This document shows, piece by piece, positions 22,622 to 30,525 of a stretch of 64,000 nt of DNA (the stretch's first letter is position 1; each line of letters starts with the position of its first letter). The position numbers were made by a program, and so were the translations under genes. The stretch is from Pantoea sp. alder81 (GTDB taxonomy: Bacteria; Pseudomonadota; Gammaproteobacteria; Enterobacterales; Enterobacteriaceae), in contig NZ_JAIUDA010000006.1 in assembly GCF_020179835.1 (NCBI RefSeq), positions 186,001 through 250,000 of the forward strand, in the 5' to 3' direction. The notes beneath the pieces were generated by a model. The model made no database searches and was not told where the DNA came from. It saw nothing but the letters and a program-made list of their open reading frames with translations.

Positions 22622-22648
22622 AGGTCGCCATTATGGCGGCCTTTTTTT
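22622..22648 (+). terminator. Terminator of prfB-lysS, built from a half repeat
   Basis: AGGTCGCCA / TGGCGGCCT (one G-T wobble) around a 3-base loop, with a seven-T tract beginning at the last stem base. The left arm is the same GGTCGCCAT word as the first hairpin of the dispersed repeat, and a decayed GGTGCGCAT arm lies at about 22583-22592. Confidence 0.88.
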
Positions 22649-22762
22649 ATGGCGCTCCTTTTTACCCGGCGGCGTTTTTCATTTCTGTTTGCCTGGCAAA
22701 ATTCCTGATGACAACCCGGCACGCTCTGTGCAGGATAGTTTTTTTATTTTCAGGGAATCACC

Positions 22763-23614
22763 ATGAGTGCAAAAGCGGCAACGTTAGAGGGCCGGATTCA
22801 ACAGCACTGGGATCAACTCTCCAGCCATGAGCAGCGGCTGGCTGACGTGCTGCTGGCGGCACCCGGTCAGCTGGCGATGAATACCGCCACTGAACTGGCG
22901 CAGAGCGCCGGCGTTTCCAAAGCCACTACCACGCGTTTTTTTCGCCATCTTGGCTACGAAAGCTATGAGGCCGCTCGCCGTCAGGCGCGTGAGATGCAGA
23001 GCAGCGGCTCACCGCTTTATCTGCAGGCCGTGCCAACCGCATCACCGCTTGCCAGCATCATGCAGCAGCACCTTGAAAAAGAGATCGCCAATCTGGTCAA
23101 CAGCTATCGCACGCTGGACAGTGAACAGCTGCAGCAGGCGGTGAGCGCCATTGCGCAGTCACGCCGGGTGGTGGTGATGGGTTGGCGCCACAGCCAGACC
23201 ATTGCACAGCTGATTTACCGCGATTTGGTGCATATCCATCCTGACGTGCGCCTGTTGCCGCGTCCCGGCGATTCGCTGGCGGAGCATCTCGCCGCGCTGA
23301 ATCAACAGGATGTGGTGATTTGCGTGGGCCTGCGCCGCCGCATGCCTGCGCTGGAAGCGGCAATGAATGCGCTGGCAGAGCGCAACGTACCGATGCTGTA
23401 TATCGCGGATGTGCTCTCCGGCAAACCGGCGCGTCACGCGCAGTGGGTGGTGCGGTGCCACACCGACAGTAGTTTGATATTCGATAGCACCGCCGCGCTC
23501 TCCGGCGTGTGCAATCTGCTCTGCTCACTGGTGGCCCGACAGATGGGCAAAACCAGCAATGACCATCTTGCGCAGGTTGAAGCGCTGCACCAGTCCCTCG
23601 ACGAACTCGAATAG
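22763..23614 (+). CDS. MurR/RpiR family transcriptional regulator
   Basis: 283 residues. N-terminal HTH_6/RpiR domain (about 1-78) with the helix-turn-helix in TELAQSAGVSKATTTRFFRHLGY, followed by a SIS (sugar isomerase-like) effector domain (about 125-260, including VVVMGWRHSQTIAQLIYRDL). RpiR regulators usually control adjacent transport or catabolic genes in response to a phosphosugar or other small ligand. It lies upstream of and co-directional with the ABC/DUF1989 operon, from which it is separated by 252 bp holding two perfect palindromes, so local regulation of that operon is the natural inference. Confidence 0.85.
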   Translation: MSAKAATLEGRIQQHWDQLSSHEQRLADVLLAAPGQLAMNTATELAQSAGVSKATTTRFFRHLGYESYEAARRQAREMQSSGSPLYLQAVPTASPLASIMQQHLEKEIANLVNSYRTLDSEQLQQAVSAIAQSRRVVVMGWRHSQTIAQLIYRDLVHIHPDVRLLPRPGDSLAEHLAALNQQDVVICVGLRRRMPALEAAMNALAERNVPMLYIADVLSGKPARHAQWVVRCHTDSSLIFDSTAALSGVCNLLCSLVARQMGKTSNDHLAQVEALHQSLDELE

Positions 23615-23622
23615 TGCCCCGT

Positions 23623-23643
23623 TCTGGCGCACAGTGCGCCAGA
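23623..23643. repeat. Perfect palindrome just after the RpiR gene
   Basis: TCTGGCGCA - CAG - TGCGCCAGA: 9-bp arms, 3-base loop, no T-run. Eight bases past the regulator's stop; may stabilise the mRNA end or bind a protein. Confidence 0.55.
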
Positions 23644-23730
23644 TATTGCCCCATAGCAGTGCGCACACTCCTTCGCTATACCCGCCTGATTTCCCGTTAA
23701 TGAAACCACAGAAACTTTAAATTAAAATAA

Positions 23731-23746
23731 AGAAACAAATGTTTCT
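23731..23746. promoter_or_regulatory. Candidate operator of the ABC/DUF1989 operon
   Basis: AGAAACA - AA - TGTTTCT, a perfect 16-bp inverted repeat 120 bp upstream of the binding-protein gene, in an AT-rich stretch. A further AGAAACT half-site lies about 20 bp upstream (near 23710). Proximity to the divergence-free promoter region of the operon and to the RpiR gene suggests it is the regulator's site; inference only. Confidence 0.45.
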
Positions 23747-23866
23747 CACTGATTTTATTCAGTAATACCCCCTATACCTCAAAGGTGTTAGCTGGGTGGT
23801 GAAAAAACTGGCACAAAATATGCTCATTAGAAAAAGACATTTCACCAACACCAGGGAAACACCATA

Positions 23867-24703
23867 ATGAAAAAAACAGCACTGCTGATCGCCGCACTTC
23901 TCTCCGTTGGCACCATGGCGCAGGCGCAAGCCGACACCCTGAGTGACATCAAAAGCAGCGGCAAAATCACCGTTGGCATCGATCCAACCTTTCCTCCATA
24001 CGAATACACCAATGACGCAGGTGAGATCACCGGCTACAGCGTGGCGATCATGCAATCCTTCGCCAAAGATCTCGGTGTGAAACTGGAGTTTCAGAAAACC
24101 GCCTTCAGCGGCATTTTGCCGGGCCTGATCTCTGGCTCGTTCAATGCCGAAGGCTCCTCCCTCAACGTCACTGCCGAGCGCGCAAAGAAAGTGCTGTTCA
24201 CCGTGCCTTACAGCAAAACGGTGAATGGCGTGCTGGTGCGTGAAAGTGAAGCCAGCACCTTCAGCGGCAAAACGCTCAGCCCGGAAAGCTTGTCTGGCCT
24301 GCGCGGTGCGGTAAAAACCGCCAGCGTGCCCGAGCAGTTGCTGAAAGGCTTTAACGAGCAGCTGAAAAAAGAGGGTAAAAAACCGATCACCATCATCAAC
24401 GTGGATTCGCTGGATCAGACCGTCAGCACTCTGATGACCAAACGCGCTGACTTCGTTTATGACGACATCTCCGTGCTGGCGCCGGTCGCGAAAAAATACG
24501 CCGGTAAAGTGGCGCAGGTCGGTGAAGTTGGGCCTTCGCAGTGGATGGGTTGGGCGACACGCAAAGAAGACGGCAGCCTGAACAAAGCCATCAGCGACCA
24601 CATTCTGGCAATGCAGAAAGATGGCGAACTGACCAAGCTGCAACAGCAGTATCTCAGCACCACCTTTACCGTGCCCGCCAGCGATTTCATTCCTCAGGAG
24701 TAA
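23867..24703 (+). CDS. Periplasmic amino-acid-type ABC binding protein (SBP family 3)
   Basis: 278 residues with a clear signal peptide (MKKTALLIAALLSVGTMAQAQA). The mature part has the family 3 hallmarks ITVGIDPTFPPYEY and GEITGYSVAIMQSFAKDLG, typical of polar amino-acid or opine binding proteins. First gene of a tight operon: its stop is two bases before the next start, and CAGGAG for that gene lies in its last codons. Ligand unknown. The partners encoded nearby are two permeases and three DUF1989 proteins, so a nitrogen-rich compound is plausible. Confidence 0.88.
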   Translation: MKKTALLIAALLSVGTMAQAQADTLSDIKSSGKITVGIDPTFPPYEYTNDAGEITGYSVAIMQSFAKDLGVKLEFQKTAFSGILPGLISGSFNAEGSSLNVTAERAKKVLFTVPYSKTVNGVLVRESEASTFSGKTLSPESLSGLRGAVKTASVPEQLLKGFNEQLKKEGKKPITIINVDSLDQTVSTLMTKRADFVYDDISVLAPVAKKYAGKVAQVGEVGPSQWMGWATRKEDGSLNKAISDHILAMQKDGELTKLQQQYLSTTFTVPASDFIPQE

Positions 24704-24705
24704 TT

Positions 24706-25338
24706 ATGTGCCAGAGCAACCTCACGGTGCCTGCGGGCCATGGCAAAACCTTCCGCGTGCGTAAGGGCCAGTTTATTACCGTGATTGACAGTGAAGGGCA
24801 GCAGGCGGCGGATTTCGTCGCGGTCAATGCCGATGATTTGAATGAAAAGCTGTCGCCGGTGCATACCCGCCAGCATCTGCGCTCGCTGTTCTTCAAGCCC
24901 GGCGATGCGCTGTGGTCGAGTGAAAACCGCCCGATGCTGCGCATTCTGGCGGACAGCATCGGCATTCACGATGCCAACGTTCCGGCTTGCGATCGTACTC
25001 GCTTCAGCGTTGATTTCGGCGTTGAAGGACATCGCAACTGCGTCGATAACCTGCTGGAAGGCATGAAAGCCTTTGGCGTGACTTACTTCTCGCTGCCCGA
25101 GCCGTTCAACCTGTTCCAGAACGGCCCGGTCACCGCCGATGGCCGTATGGAAGTGACTGATCCCAACAGTAAAGCGGGCGACAGCATTACCTTTGAAGCG
25201 CTGTGCGATCTGATTTGTTCAGTATCGTCCTGCCCGCAGGACATCATTCCCGGCAACGGTTTGCAGGTCACGCCGATTGATATCGTGGTGAGTGACGCGT
25301 TTCACGCAGAGGAGATGAATCATGCTGTTAATGCGTGA
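24706..25338 (+). CDS. DUF1989 family protein (first of three)
   Basis: 210 residues, DUF1989/urea-carboxylase-associated family; members of this family form carboxyguanidine deiminase (CgdAB) in guanidine degradation. Possible metal residues: His88 (GIHDAN), Cys95 (PACD), His109 and Cys112 (GHRNCVDNLLEGM), Cys176 (SCPQDI). The same residues at nearly the same spacing recur in the third DUF1989 protein at 27302. Other family stretches: GQQAADFVAVNADD and EPFNLFQNGPV. Coupled to both neighbours (2-bp gap before, 17-base overlap after). No urea or guanidine carboxylase gene is in the window, so the substrate cannot be deduced. Confidence 0.85.
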   Translation: MCQSNLTVPAGHGKTFRVRKGQFITVIDSEGQQAADFVAVNADDLNEKLSPVHTRQHLRSLFFKPGDALWSSENRPMLRILADSIGIHDANVPACDRTRFSVDFGVEGHRNCVDNLLEGMKAFGVTYFSLPEPFNLFQNGPVTADGRMEVTDPNSKAGDSITFEALCDLICSVSSCPQDIIPGNGLQVTPIDIVVSDAFHAEEMNHAVNA

Positions 25339-25969
25339 AAGTTATGAAGAGACCGCTGAGCGCACGCTGGCTCAGTCGGTCACGGTGGAACCGGGCAGCG
25401 TTGGGTCGATTAAAGTATTGCGCGGCCAGTTGCTGCGCATCACCGCCCAGGGCGACGGCGCGGTGGCTTCACTGTTTGGCTTTAGCCTTGCCGATCCGGC
25501 GGTATGGCTTTCCGTGCACCACACCCGCGTCTTCAGTAACAGCTATCTGCTCGGTTCCGGTATGCGTCTGGTGAACAACCGCCGCCGTCCGATGATGGTG
25601 CTGGGCAAAGACAGCGTGAAACGTCACGACCTGCTGCTGCCCGCCTCGACCCGCGCCTTTCTGACGGAAAAAGGCTATCAGGGTGAAGGTTGCCTGGAAG
25701 CGGTGAGCGATGAGCTGGCGCGATTGGGGATGGTGGTGCCAAAGATGCCGGACCCGATCAACCTGTTTATGCATGTCAAACTGACGCGGGCCGGTGACCT
25801 CCTGCCGGAGCCAAACCTGACCAAAGCAGGCGACAGCATTACCTGTCGCGTGGTGATGGACACGCAGTTTATCGTCTCAGCCTGCAACACCGGCATTGAG
25901 GGCAACGACCAACCGGCACCGCTACTGCTGTCGGTGGCGGAAAACCTGCACGACTTTAACGCGGAGTAA
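25322..25969 (+). CDS. DUF1989 family protein, divergent (second of three)
   Basis: 215 residues, recognisable as DUF1989 by its fold pattern (GQLLRITAQGDGAVASLFGF, PDPINLFMHV, TKAGDSITCRVVMD) but with a reduced motif set. His102 (RHDLLLP), Cys124 (GEGCLEA) and Cys188 (SACNTG) align with retained positions, while the CD and HRN elements of its neighbours are missing. AGGAG seven bases before the ATG at 25322 supports this start inside the preceding gene. Probably a non-catalytic or differently acting partner subunit of the first DUF1989 protein, as in the two-subunit CgdAB; inference. Confidence 0.8.
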   Translation: MLLMRESYEETAERTLAQSVTVEPGSVGSIKVLRGQLLRITAQGDGAVASLFGFSLADPAVWLSVHHTRVFSNSYLLGSGMRLVNNRRRPMMVLGKDSVKRHDLLLPASTRAFLTEKGYQGEGCLEAVSDELARLGMVVPKMPDPINLFMHVKLTRAGDLLPEPNLTKAGDSITCRVVMDTQFIVSACNTGIEGNDQPAPLLLSVAENLHDFNAE

Positions 25970-25972
25970 CGC

Positions 25973-26623
25973 ATGGGGCTGGATCAACAGGTAGTGGCCG
26001 CGCTGCCGGAACTCGGACACGGCCTGCTGATGACGTTGGTACTTACGGTACTGGCATCATTGGTCAGCGTGGTGATGGGGCAGCTTGGCTGCTTCCTGCA
26101 ACTGCGCCGCGCCTGGATCTGGCGCGCCATCGGTCGGCTGTATGTCAGCCTGATGCGCGGCACACCGGCCATCGTGCAACTGTTCGTGGTGTTTTTCACC
26201 TTGCCGCGCCTGGGACTGGGCGGTCAGCCGATGCTGGCCGCCGTGATTGCCATCGGCCTTAACAGCGGCGCTTACGTGGCGGAGATTTTGCGCGTGAACC
26301 GTTCGCTGGTGACACGCGGCCAGCTTGAAGCGGCACGCACGTTGGGGCTCAGCCGCTTCTTAACCTGGTGGTACGTGATCAATCCGCAGGTGATGCGCGC
26401 CAGTCTGCCGATGTTAGTCAATGAGTTCACCATCCTGCTGAAAACCACGCCGCTGGCCTCGGTAGTGGCGCTGACCGAACTGACCTATGCCGGGCAGATT
26501 GTGATTGCGCGCACCTATGAAGCTACGCAGGTTCTGCTGCTGGTGGCGGCCGGATATCTGCTGATCGCCATGCCGCTGATTGCCGCCGCCCGACGTCTGG
26601 AAGCTAAACGGAGGATCGCTTAA
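25973..26623 (+). CDS. Amino-acid-type ABC transporter permease 1
   Basis: 216 residues, HisM/GlnP-type inner-membrane permease with about five transmembrane helices. The cytoplasmic EAA loop that docks the ATPase is visible as LEAARTLGLSRFLTWWYVINPQ (about 117-138). Starts 3 bp after the second DUF1989 gene, and its stop shares a base with the next start (TAATG). The ATPase it needs is not encoded anywhere in this cluster. Confidence 0.9.
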   Translation: MGLDQQVVAALPELGHGLLMTLVLTVLASLVSVVMGQLGCFLQLRRAWIWRAIGRLYVSLMRGTPAIVQLFVVFFTLPRLGLGGQPMLAAVIAIGLNSGAYVAEILRVNRSLVTRGQLEAARTLGLSRFLTWWYVINPQVMRASLPMLVNEFTILLKTTPLASVVALTELTYAGQIVIARTYEATQVLLLVAAGYLLIAMPLIAAARRLEAKRRIA

Positions 26624-27288
26624 TGGATTGGCAAGCCATTCTCACCTCTTTGCCTTCACTCGGTGACGGCATGATCGCCACGCTGCAACTGTGTATTGTC
26701 GCGGCGCTCTGCTCGCTGGTGTGGGGCGGGCTGATGGCGCTGCTGCTGATGCGTGCCTCGCCGTTCTGGTTACGATTGCTCAATCTTTACAGCGGGTTAA
26801 CTCTCGCACTGCCGCTGCTGGTGGTGATCTATCTGCTCTATTTCGTGCTGCCGGAATACGACATCACGCTGTCATCGCCAGTGGTAGGCGTGCTGGCCCT
26901 GACGCTCTATTACGCGCCCTACATTGCGCAAGTGATCCGTTCGGCCATTGAGGCGTTGCCCAAGGGGCAGTGGGAAGCGTGTCGCGTATTGGGTTTGAGT
27001 CGCAGTGAACAGCTGCGCGATGTGGTGTTGCCGCAAACCTTGCCGCAGATGCTGTCCCCGCTGGTCGGGCTGATGATTGGTTTGATTAAAGACTCTGCGC
27101 TGCTGTCGATCGTTTCGGTGCAGGAGTTTATGTACGCCGCCAAACAGGCGATTTCGGATACCTACGCGCCGCTGGAGATCTATCTCACCGTGGCGCTCTG
27201 TTACTGGCTGCTCAACAGTCTGATCGACTGGCTGGCACGCGGCCTTGAATCTCGCATGACGCGCTATCGTCGCGGCATGCAGCACTAA
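26623..27288 (+). CDS. Amino-acid-type ABC transporter permease 2
   Basis: 221 residues, paralogue of the preceding permease (HisQ/HisM-like pair), with the EAA loop WEACRVLGLSRSEQLRDVVLPQ (about 117-138). The two would form the heterodimeric membrane core of a polar amino-acid-type importer. One-base overlap with permease 1 implies coupled translation. Followed after 13 bp by the third DUF1989 gene, which has its own AGGAG. Confidence 0.9.
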   Translation: MDWQAILTSLPSLGDGMIATLQLCIVAALCSLVWGGLMALLLMRASPFWLRLLNLYSGLTLALPLLVVIYLLYFVLPEYDITLSSPVVGVLALTLYYAPYIAQVIRSAIEALPKGQWEACRVLGLSRSEQLRDVVLPQTLPQMLSPLVGLMIGLIKDSALLSIVSVQEFMYAAKQAISDTYAPLEIYLTVALCYWLLNSLIDWLARGLESRMTRYRRGMQH

Positions 27289-27301
27289 TCAGGAGAACAC
27301 T

Positions 27302-27973
27302 ATGTCAGCTGAATATCAGCATCGTGAAGCAATTACCATTCCCGCGCGCTTCGGCAAAGCGGTACGTTTGAAGAAAGGGGAAGCGGTGCAGGTGATCAAT
27401 CTGCACGGCACCCAAGTAGTGGATTGCTGGGCATATAACGCCGACGACGTCAGTGAATATATGTGTATGGAAGCGACGCGCGTGTGGAACCAGCGTCTTA
27501 ATCCCAAGGTCGGTGACAGCTTTATCACCAGCCAGCGCCATCCGATTCTGACGCTGGTGGCGGATACCTCACCGGGCGTGCATGACTCCTTTATGGCGGC
27601 CTGCGATGCGCGTCGTTATGAGCTGCTGGGCTGCACTGAATATCACCGCAACTGTCACGACAACCTGTTTGAAGGCATGCGCGAATTAGGCGTCGAGCTG
27701 CCGCACGGTAACCTGGCGTCACTGAATATTTTCATGAACATTCAGGTGCAGCCGGACGGCATCACCCTGAAAACACTGCCGGTGGTGACCAAACCAGGTG
27801 ACTACATTGTACTGCGCGCCGAGATGGATTGCTTCGTGGTATTCTCTGCCTGTCCGCAGGATATTGTCAGCATTCAGGGGCAGGGCGACAACACCCCGCG
27901 CGATGCCGAACTGCGTATTCTGACTGCCGGTTTCCCCCAGGTGCAGTTGAAAGGAGCCTGGGTGCCAGCGTAA
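27302..27973 (+). CDS. DUF1989 family protein (third of three)
   Basis: 223 residues. It shares with the first DUF1989 protein the set His94 (GVHDSF), Cys101 (AACD), His115 and Cys118 (YHRNCHDNLFEGM) and Cys184 (ACPQDI), i.e. H-x6-C-x13-H-x2-C-x65-C, a likely zinc site. Extra Cys residues (42, 55, 111, 177) are not shared. Last gene of the operon, AGGAG eight bases upstream. Presence of two motif-complete and one divergent paralogue in a single operon is unusual. Annotated elsewhere as 'urea carboxylase-associated family protein', which says little about function. Confidence 0.85.
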   Translation: MSAEYQHREAITIPARFGKAVRLKKGEAVQVINLHGTQVVDCWAYNADDVSEYMCMEATRVWNQRLNPKVGDSFITSQRHPILTLVADTSPGVHDSFMAACDARRYELLGCTEYHRNCHDNLFEGMRELGVELPHGNLASLNIFMNIQVQPDGITLKTLPVVTKPGDYIVLRAEMDCFVVFSACPQDIVSIQGQGDNTPRDAELRILTAGFPQVQLKGAWVPA

Positions 27974-28631
27974 GCGCGCTTTTACTCAGCCTCATTATTG
28001 GCTTAGAGAGGGGCCTTTGAGTAAAAAGCGTACCCTCTCTATCGTTTAGTAATAGATTTAATATAACAGACGAAAATATTCGTTTGAAATTCACCCTCTA
28101 ATCTTAATTATCCCCCATTTATTATCTACGCCCTGATGCAATGTAGTGGTATTAATCGTTAACTCCTGCCCAGTTATCAATAATAAATAATGCGAGTAAT
28201 GAGGGAGGCGAATAGAGTGAGGTTGGTTAGAATGGTTGATGAATTAGAGATATTGATTACCACAGAAGCATCAATGAAAATTTCATCATTAGCAACGTGA
28301 TTTGTATCTTGTCTATGATCAGTTACTCTTCACCTGAGTGTTATTTAATCTGCTTACACGCCCCTTAACGTTCCCTGTAGTCATCCCCTTACAATTATAG
28401 CGTGTATCGACTACACCAAACGCATCGCTTGATGACGATACTTCTGTTAGTGGTTCGGCTTATTATTTCCCCTCACGAGTCCATCGGTTTTAATGGTATG
28501 TGGCGTCATGATAAAAACATTATTTTCATCGTGGTGCTATGCCGGAATTTTTTATGGACAAACTCTCCTCTGATTTCTTGCTTAATTTGGGCACGAAACA
28601 AATGACTTTATAAATTAAAAAGGAAATGAAA
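27974..28631 (+). promoter_or_regulatory. Long AT-rich intergenic region before the fimbrial operon
   Basis: 658 bases without a supported gene. An interrupted inverted repeat, CGCTTTTACTCA (27977-27988) with TGAGTAAAAAGCG (28018-28030, one bulged base), follows the DUF1989 operon and may end its transcript. From about 28031 base composition becomes clearly more AT-rich than the flanks. The 67-codon frame at 28402-28605 has no RBS and no family likeness. A small palindrome, TGAAAATTTCA, lies near 28275. The last part carries the RBS AAGGA at 28620-28624. The fimbrial promoter must lie here, but no fim-switch-like inverted repeats were found. Confidence 0.5.
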
Positions 28632-29210
28632 ATGCGTAAGTCTTTATATGCTATCGCGCCGATTACTCTGTTGCTGATGGCGGCTTCTGGCACCGCTCAA
28701 GCTGCAGCCAGCGGGAAAATCGATATCACCGGGAACGTTTCTCATGGTACCTGCGATGTCAAAATGAGCCACCCCGCCCTGAACCTGGGTAACTATACCG
28801 CAAGTGACTTCCCCTCAACGGCTAAAACGGCGGTAGCGGGTAGTGAACGATCCTTCAGCGTTAGCCTGGAAAATTGCACCTTGAGCGCCACCGCACCCGT
28901 CGCTGGTGTGGCAGGCCTGATAGTCACTGGCCCAACATTGCCGCTCGATGCTGATGTTTTCAACGCCAACGATGCAGCCACCACGGGCGTGCAGTTGAAG
29001 GCGGGTGCAACCGTTATTTCAGCTAACGATAAAGTTGACATGGTTGAGTTCGAAGGTGCTGCTGGCGGTGGTACGGATGCCAACGTCGCTGATATCAACG
29101 GCCAAACGCAGACCTTTACCGCTGCGCTGGTGGCAAATACCGGAACTCCCGCGAGCATCACCGGTGGCTTGGTATCAACGCCCATTATGTTCATGTACGA
29201 CTATAACTAA
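28632..29210 (+). CDS. Major fimbrial subunit (chaperone-usher pilin)
   Basis: 192 residues from the ATG at 28632 (seven bases after AAGGA; the ATG at 28626 is too close). Signal peptide to about residue 25 (ending in TAQA), then a mature pilin with the conserved Cys pair (HGTCDV and LENCTLS) that closes the incomplete Ig fold and the near-C-terminal PIMFMYDYN strand used for donor-strand exchange. Low complexity in Ala, Thr and Val is typical of pilins. First gene of a seven-gene operon. Confidence 0.9.
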   Translation: MRKSLYAIAPITLLLMAASGTAQAAASGKIDITGNVSHGTCDVKMSHPALNLGNYTASDFPSTAKTAVAGSERSFSVSLENCTLSATAPVAGVAGLIVTGPTLPLDADVFNANDAATTGVQLKAGATVISANDKVDMVEFEGAAGGGTDANVADINGQTQTFTAALVANTGTPASITGGLVSTPIMFMYDYN

Positions 29211-29261
29211 TCGCTGATATGTGGCGGGTGCAGTCAGGCCCGCTACTATCGAGGACTCACC

Positions 29262-29975
29262 ATGTCTCGTTCCCTGTTCCCTCTCTCTGCCATGCTGGCA
29301 TTGCTGACGGCCCCCGTCATCTCCCAGGCAGCAGGCTTTGGTATCAATACGACTCGACTGATCTATCCTGAGGGTGCCAGCAGTATTACAGCTACGCTGC
29401 GCAATCGTGGTGATGCCACCGTTTATCTGGTGCAATCTTCAGTAAGCCTCATCAGCGCCGCCACACAAACGGCGCCTTTTGATGTCATTCCGCCGTTGTT
29501 TCGTATGGAAGCAGAGAGTAAACATCAGGTGCGAATTATTTTTCGCGAAATGTCATTACCGACCGACCGTGAATCTGTTTTCTATTTTCGCACCGCTGCG
29601 ATACCCGCTTCGCAAGGCAAAGAAACCGATCAGAACGAGCAACGTATTAAAGGGGATGCCCGCTTTGGTGTAGGAAAAAGTATAAAACTGTTTTATCGCC
29701 CGAAAAACCTCGCGGGTGATTCCTTATCCGCGCAACGCAATCTCCAAATTAAAGCTGACGCGAAAGGGCTGAAAATAAGCAATCCAACGCCTTATTACGT
29801 CAGCTTTATCGATATTAAAGTGGCGGGTAAACGTCTGCCTCTGGAGGTCGCTGAAGAGAAAATGCTGCCGCCATTCGGCAGTCATACCTGGTCCACCAAT
29901 ATTCTAAAAGGCAAAGTCGAGTGGGTTACCATTGACGACCACGGAGGCCATCATGCCTTTAGTCAGACGCTGTAA
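29262..29975 (+). CDS. Periplasmic fimbrial chaperone 1
   Basis: 237 residues with a signal peptide (to about residue 23). PapD-like: N-terminal strand FGINTTRLIYPEG, the signature block LPTDRESVFYFRTAAIPAS, and the IKLFYRPK strand. The segment between these, the F1-G1 loop, is longer than in the other two chaperones of the operon. Binds pilin subunits and delivers them to the usher. The next gene starts inside its 3' end. Confidence 0.9.
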   Translation: MSRSLFPLSAMLALLTAPVISQAAGFGINTTRLIYPEGASSITATLRNRGDATVYLVQSSVSLISAATQTAPFDVIPPLFRMEAESKHQVRIIFREMSLPTDRESVFYFRTAAIPASQGKETDQNEQRIKGDARFGVGKSIKLFYRPKNLAGDSLSAQRNLQIKADAKGLKISNPTPYYVSFIDIKVAGKRLPLEVAEEKMLPPFGSHTWSTNILKGKVEWVTIDDHGGHHAFSQTL

Positions 29976-30516
29976 TAAGGCGGCCACCAGTGTGGTGATG
30001 CTGGTCACTTCGGTACTGAATATCACCCCATCCGGCGCAGATACAGTGCAGCTCAATTTCAACGCTTTCTTAGTGAACGGTACCTGCGATTTCAATCTGG
30101 ACAAAACGCACATGAATCTGGGCACCATCCTGGCGACGGAGATGGGCGCATACACATTGGTGAATCCACAACCTTTTGAATTAGAGATAAAAGATTGCAC
30201 CATCAAAGGGGCCAGCAACCCGATTGTCAGAGTCAGTGGCCAGGGTGAAATGCTGGACAAATGGGTATTTCGTAACCTGTCCTCTACGGCCAAAAACATC
30301 GGTGTGATGCTGGTCAACAGTGCGACGCTACCCTCTTATGCCAGCAAGGCGCTCAGCTCGGGTGATTATGTCGAATTAGCCGAAACAAGCGGAAATATTG
30401 ATAACCAAAAGCTGCCTTTCTATGCCGGTTTGACCTGTGGTGATGCCACTCAATGCAGCCACGCCAGAGGTGGGCAGGTGGTCGCCAGCATCACTTTCAA
30501 TCTCGATTTTCTTTGA
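29953..30516 (+). CDS. Minor fimbrial subunit
   Basis: 187 residues from the ATG at 29953, five bases after GGAGG, overlapping chaperone 1 by 23 bases. N-terminal signal-like hydrophobic segment ending near PSGA. The mature part shows the pilin Cys pair (NGTCDFN and IKDCTIK) and a C-terminal strand VASITFNLDFL. A second Cys pair (LTCGDATQC) near the end is unusual for a shaft pilin and may mark an adaptor. Confidence 0.85.
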   Translation: MPLVRRCNKAATSVVMLVTSVLNITPSGADTVQLNFNAFLVNGTCDFNLDKTHMNLGTILATEMGAYTLVNPQPFELEIKDCTIKGASNPIVRVSGQGEMLDKWVFRNLSSTAKNIGVMLVNSATLPSYASKALSSGDYVELAETSGNIDNQKLPFYAGLTCGDATQCSHARGGQVVASITFNLDFL

Positions 30517-30525
30517 GGTAATAGA

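Noticed and set aside
28402..28605. 67-codon open frame before the fimbrial operon
   Set aside because: GTG start without RBS in AT-rich sequence; composition looks like chance.
28031..28631. Invertible fimbrial phase switch
   Set aside because: No pair of matching inverted repeats of useful length and no recombinase gene near the fimbrial operon; xerD is the housekeeping enzyme.
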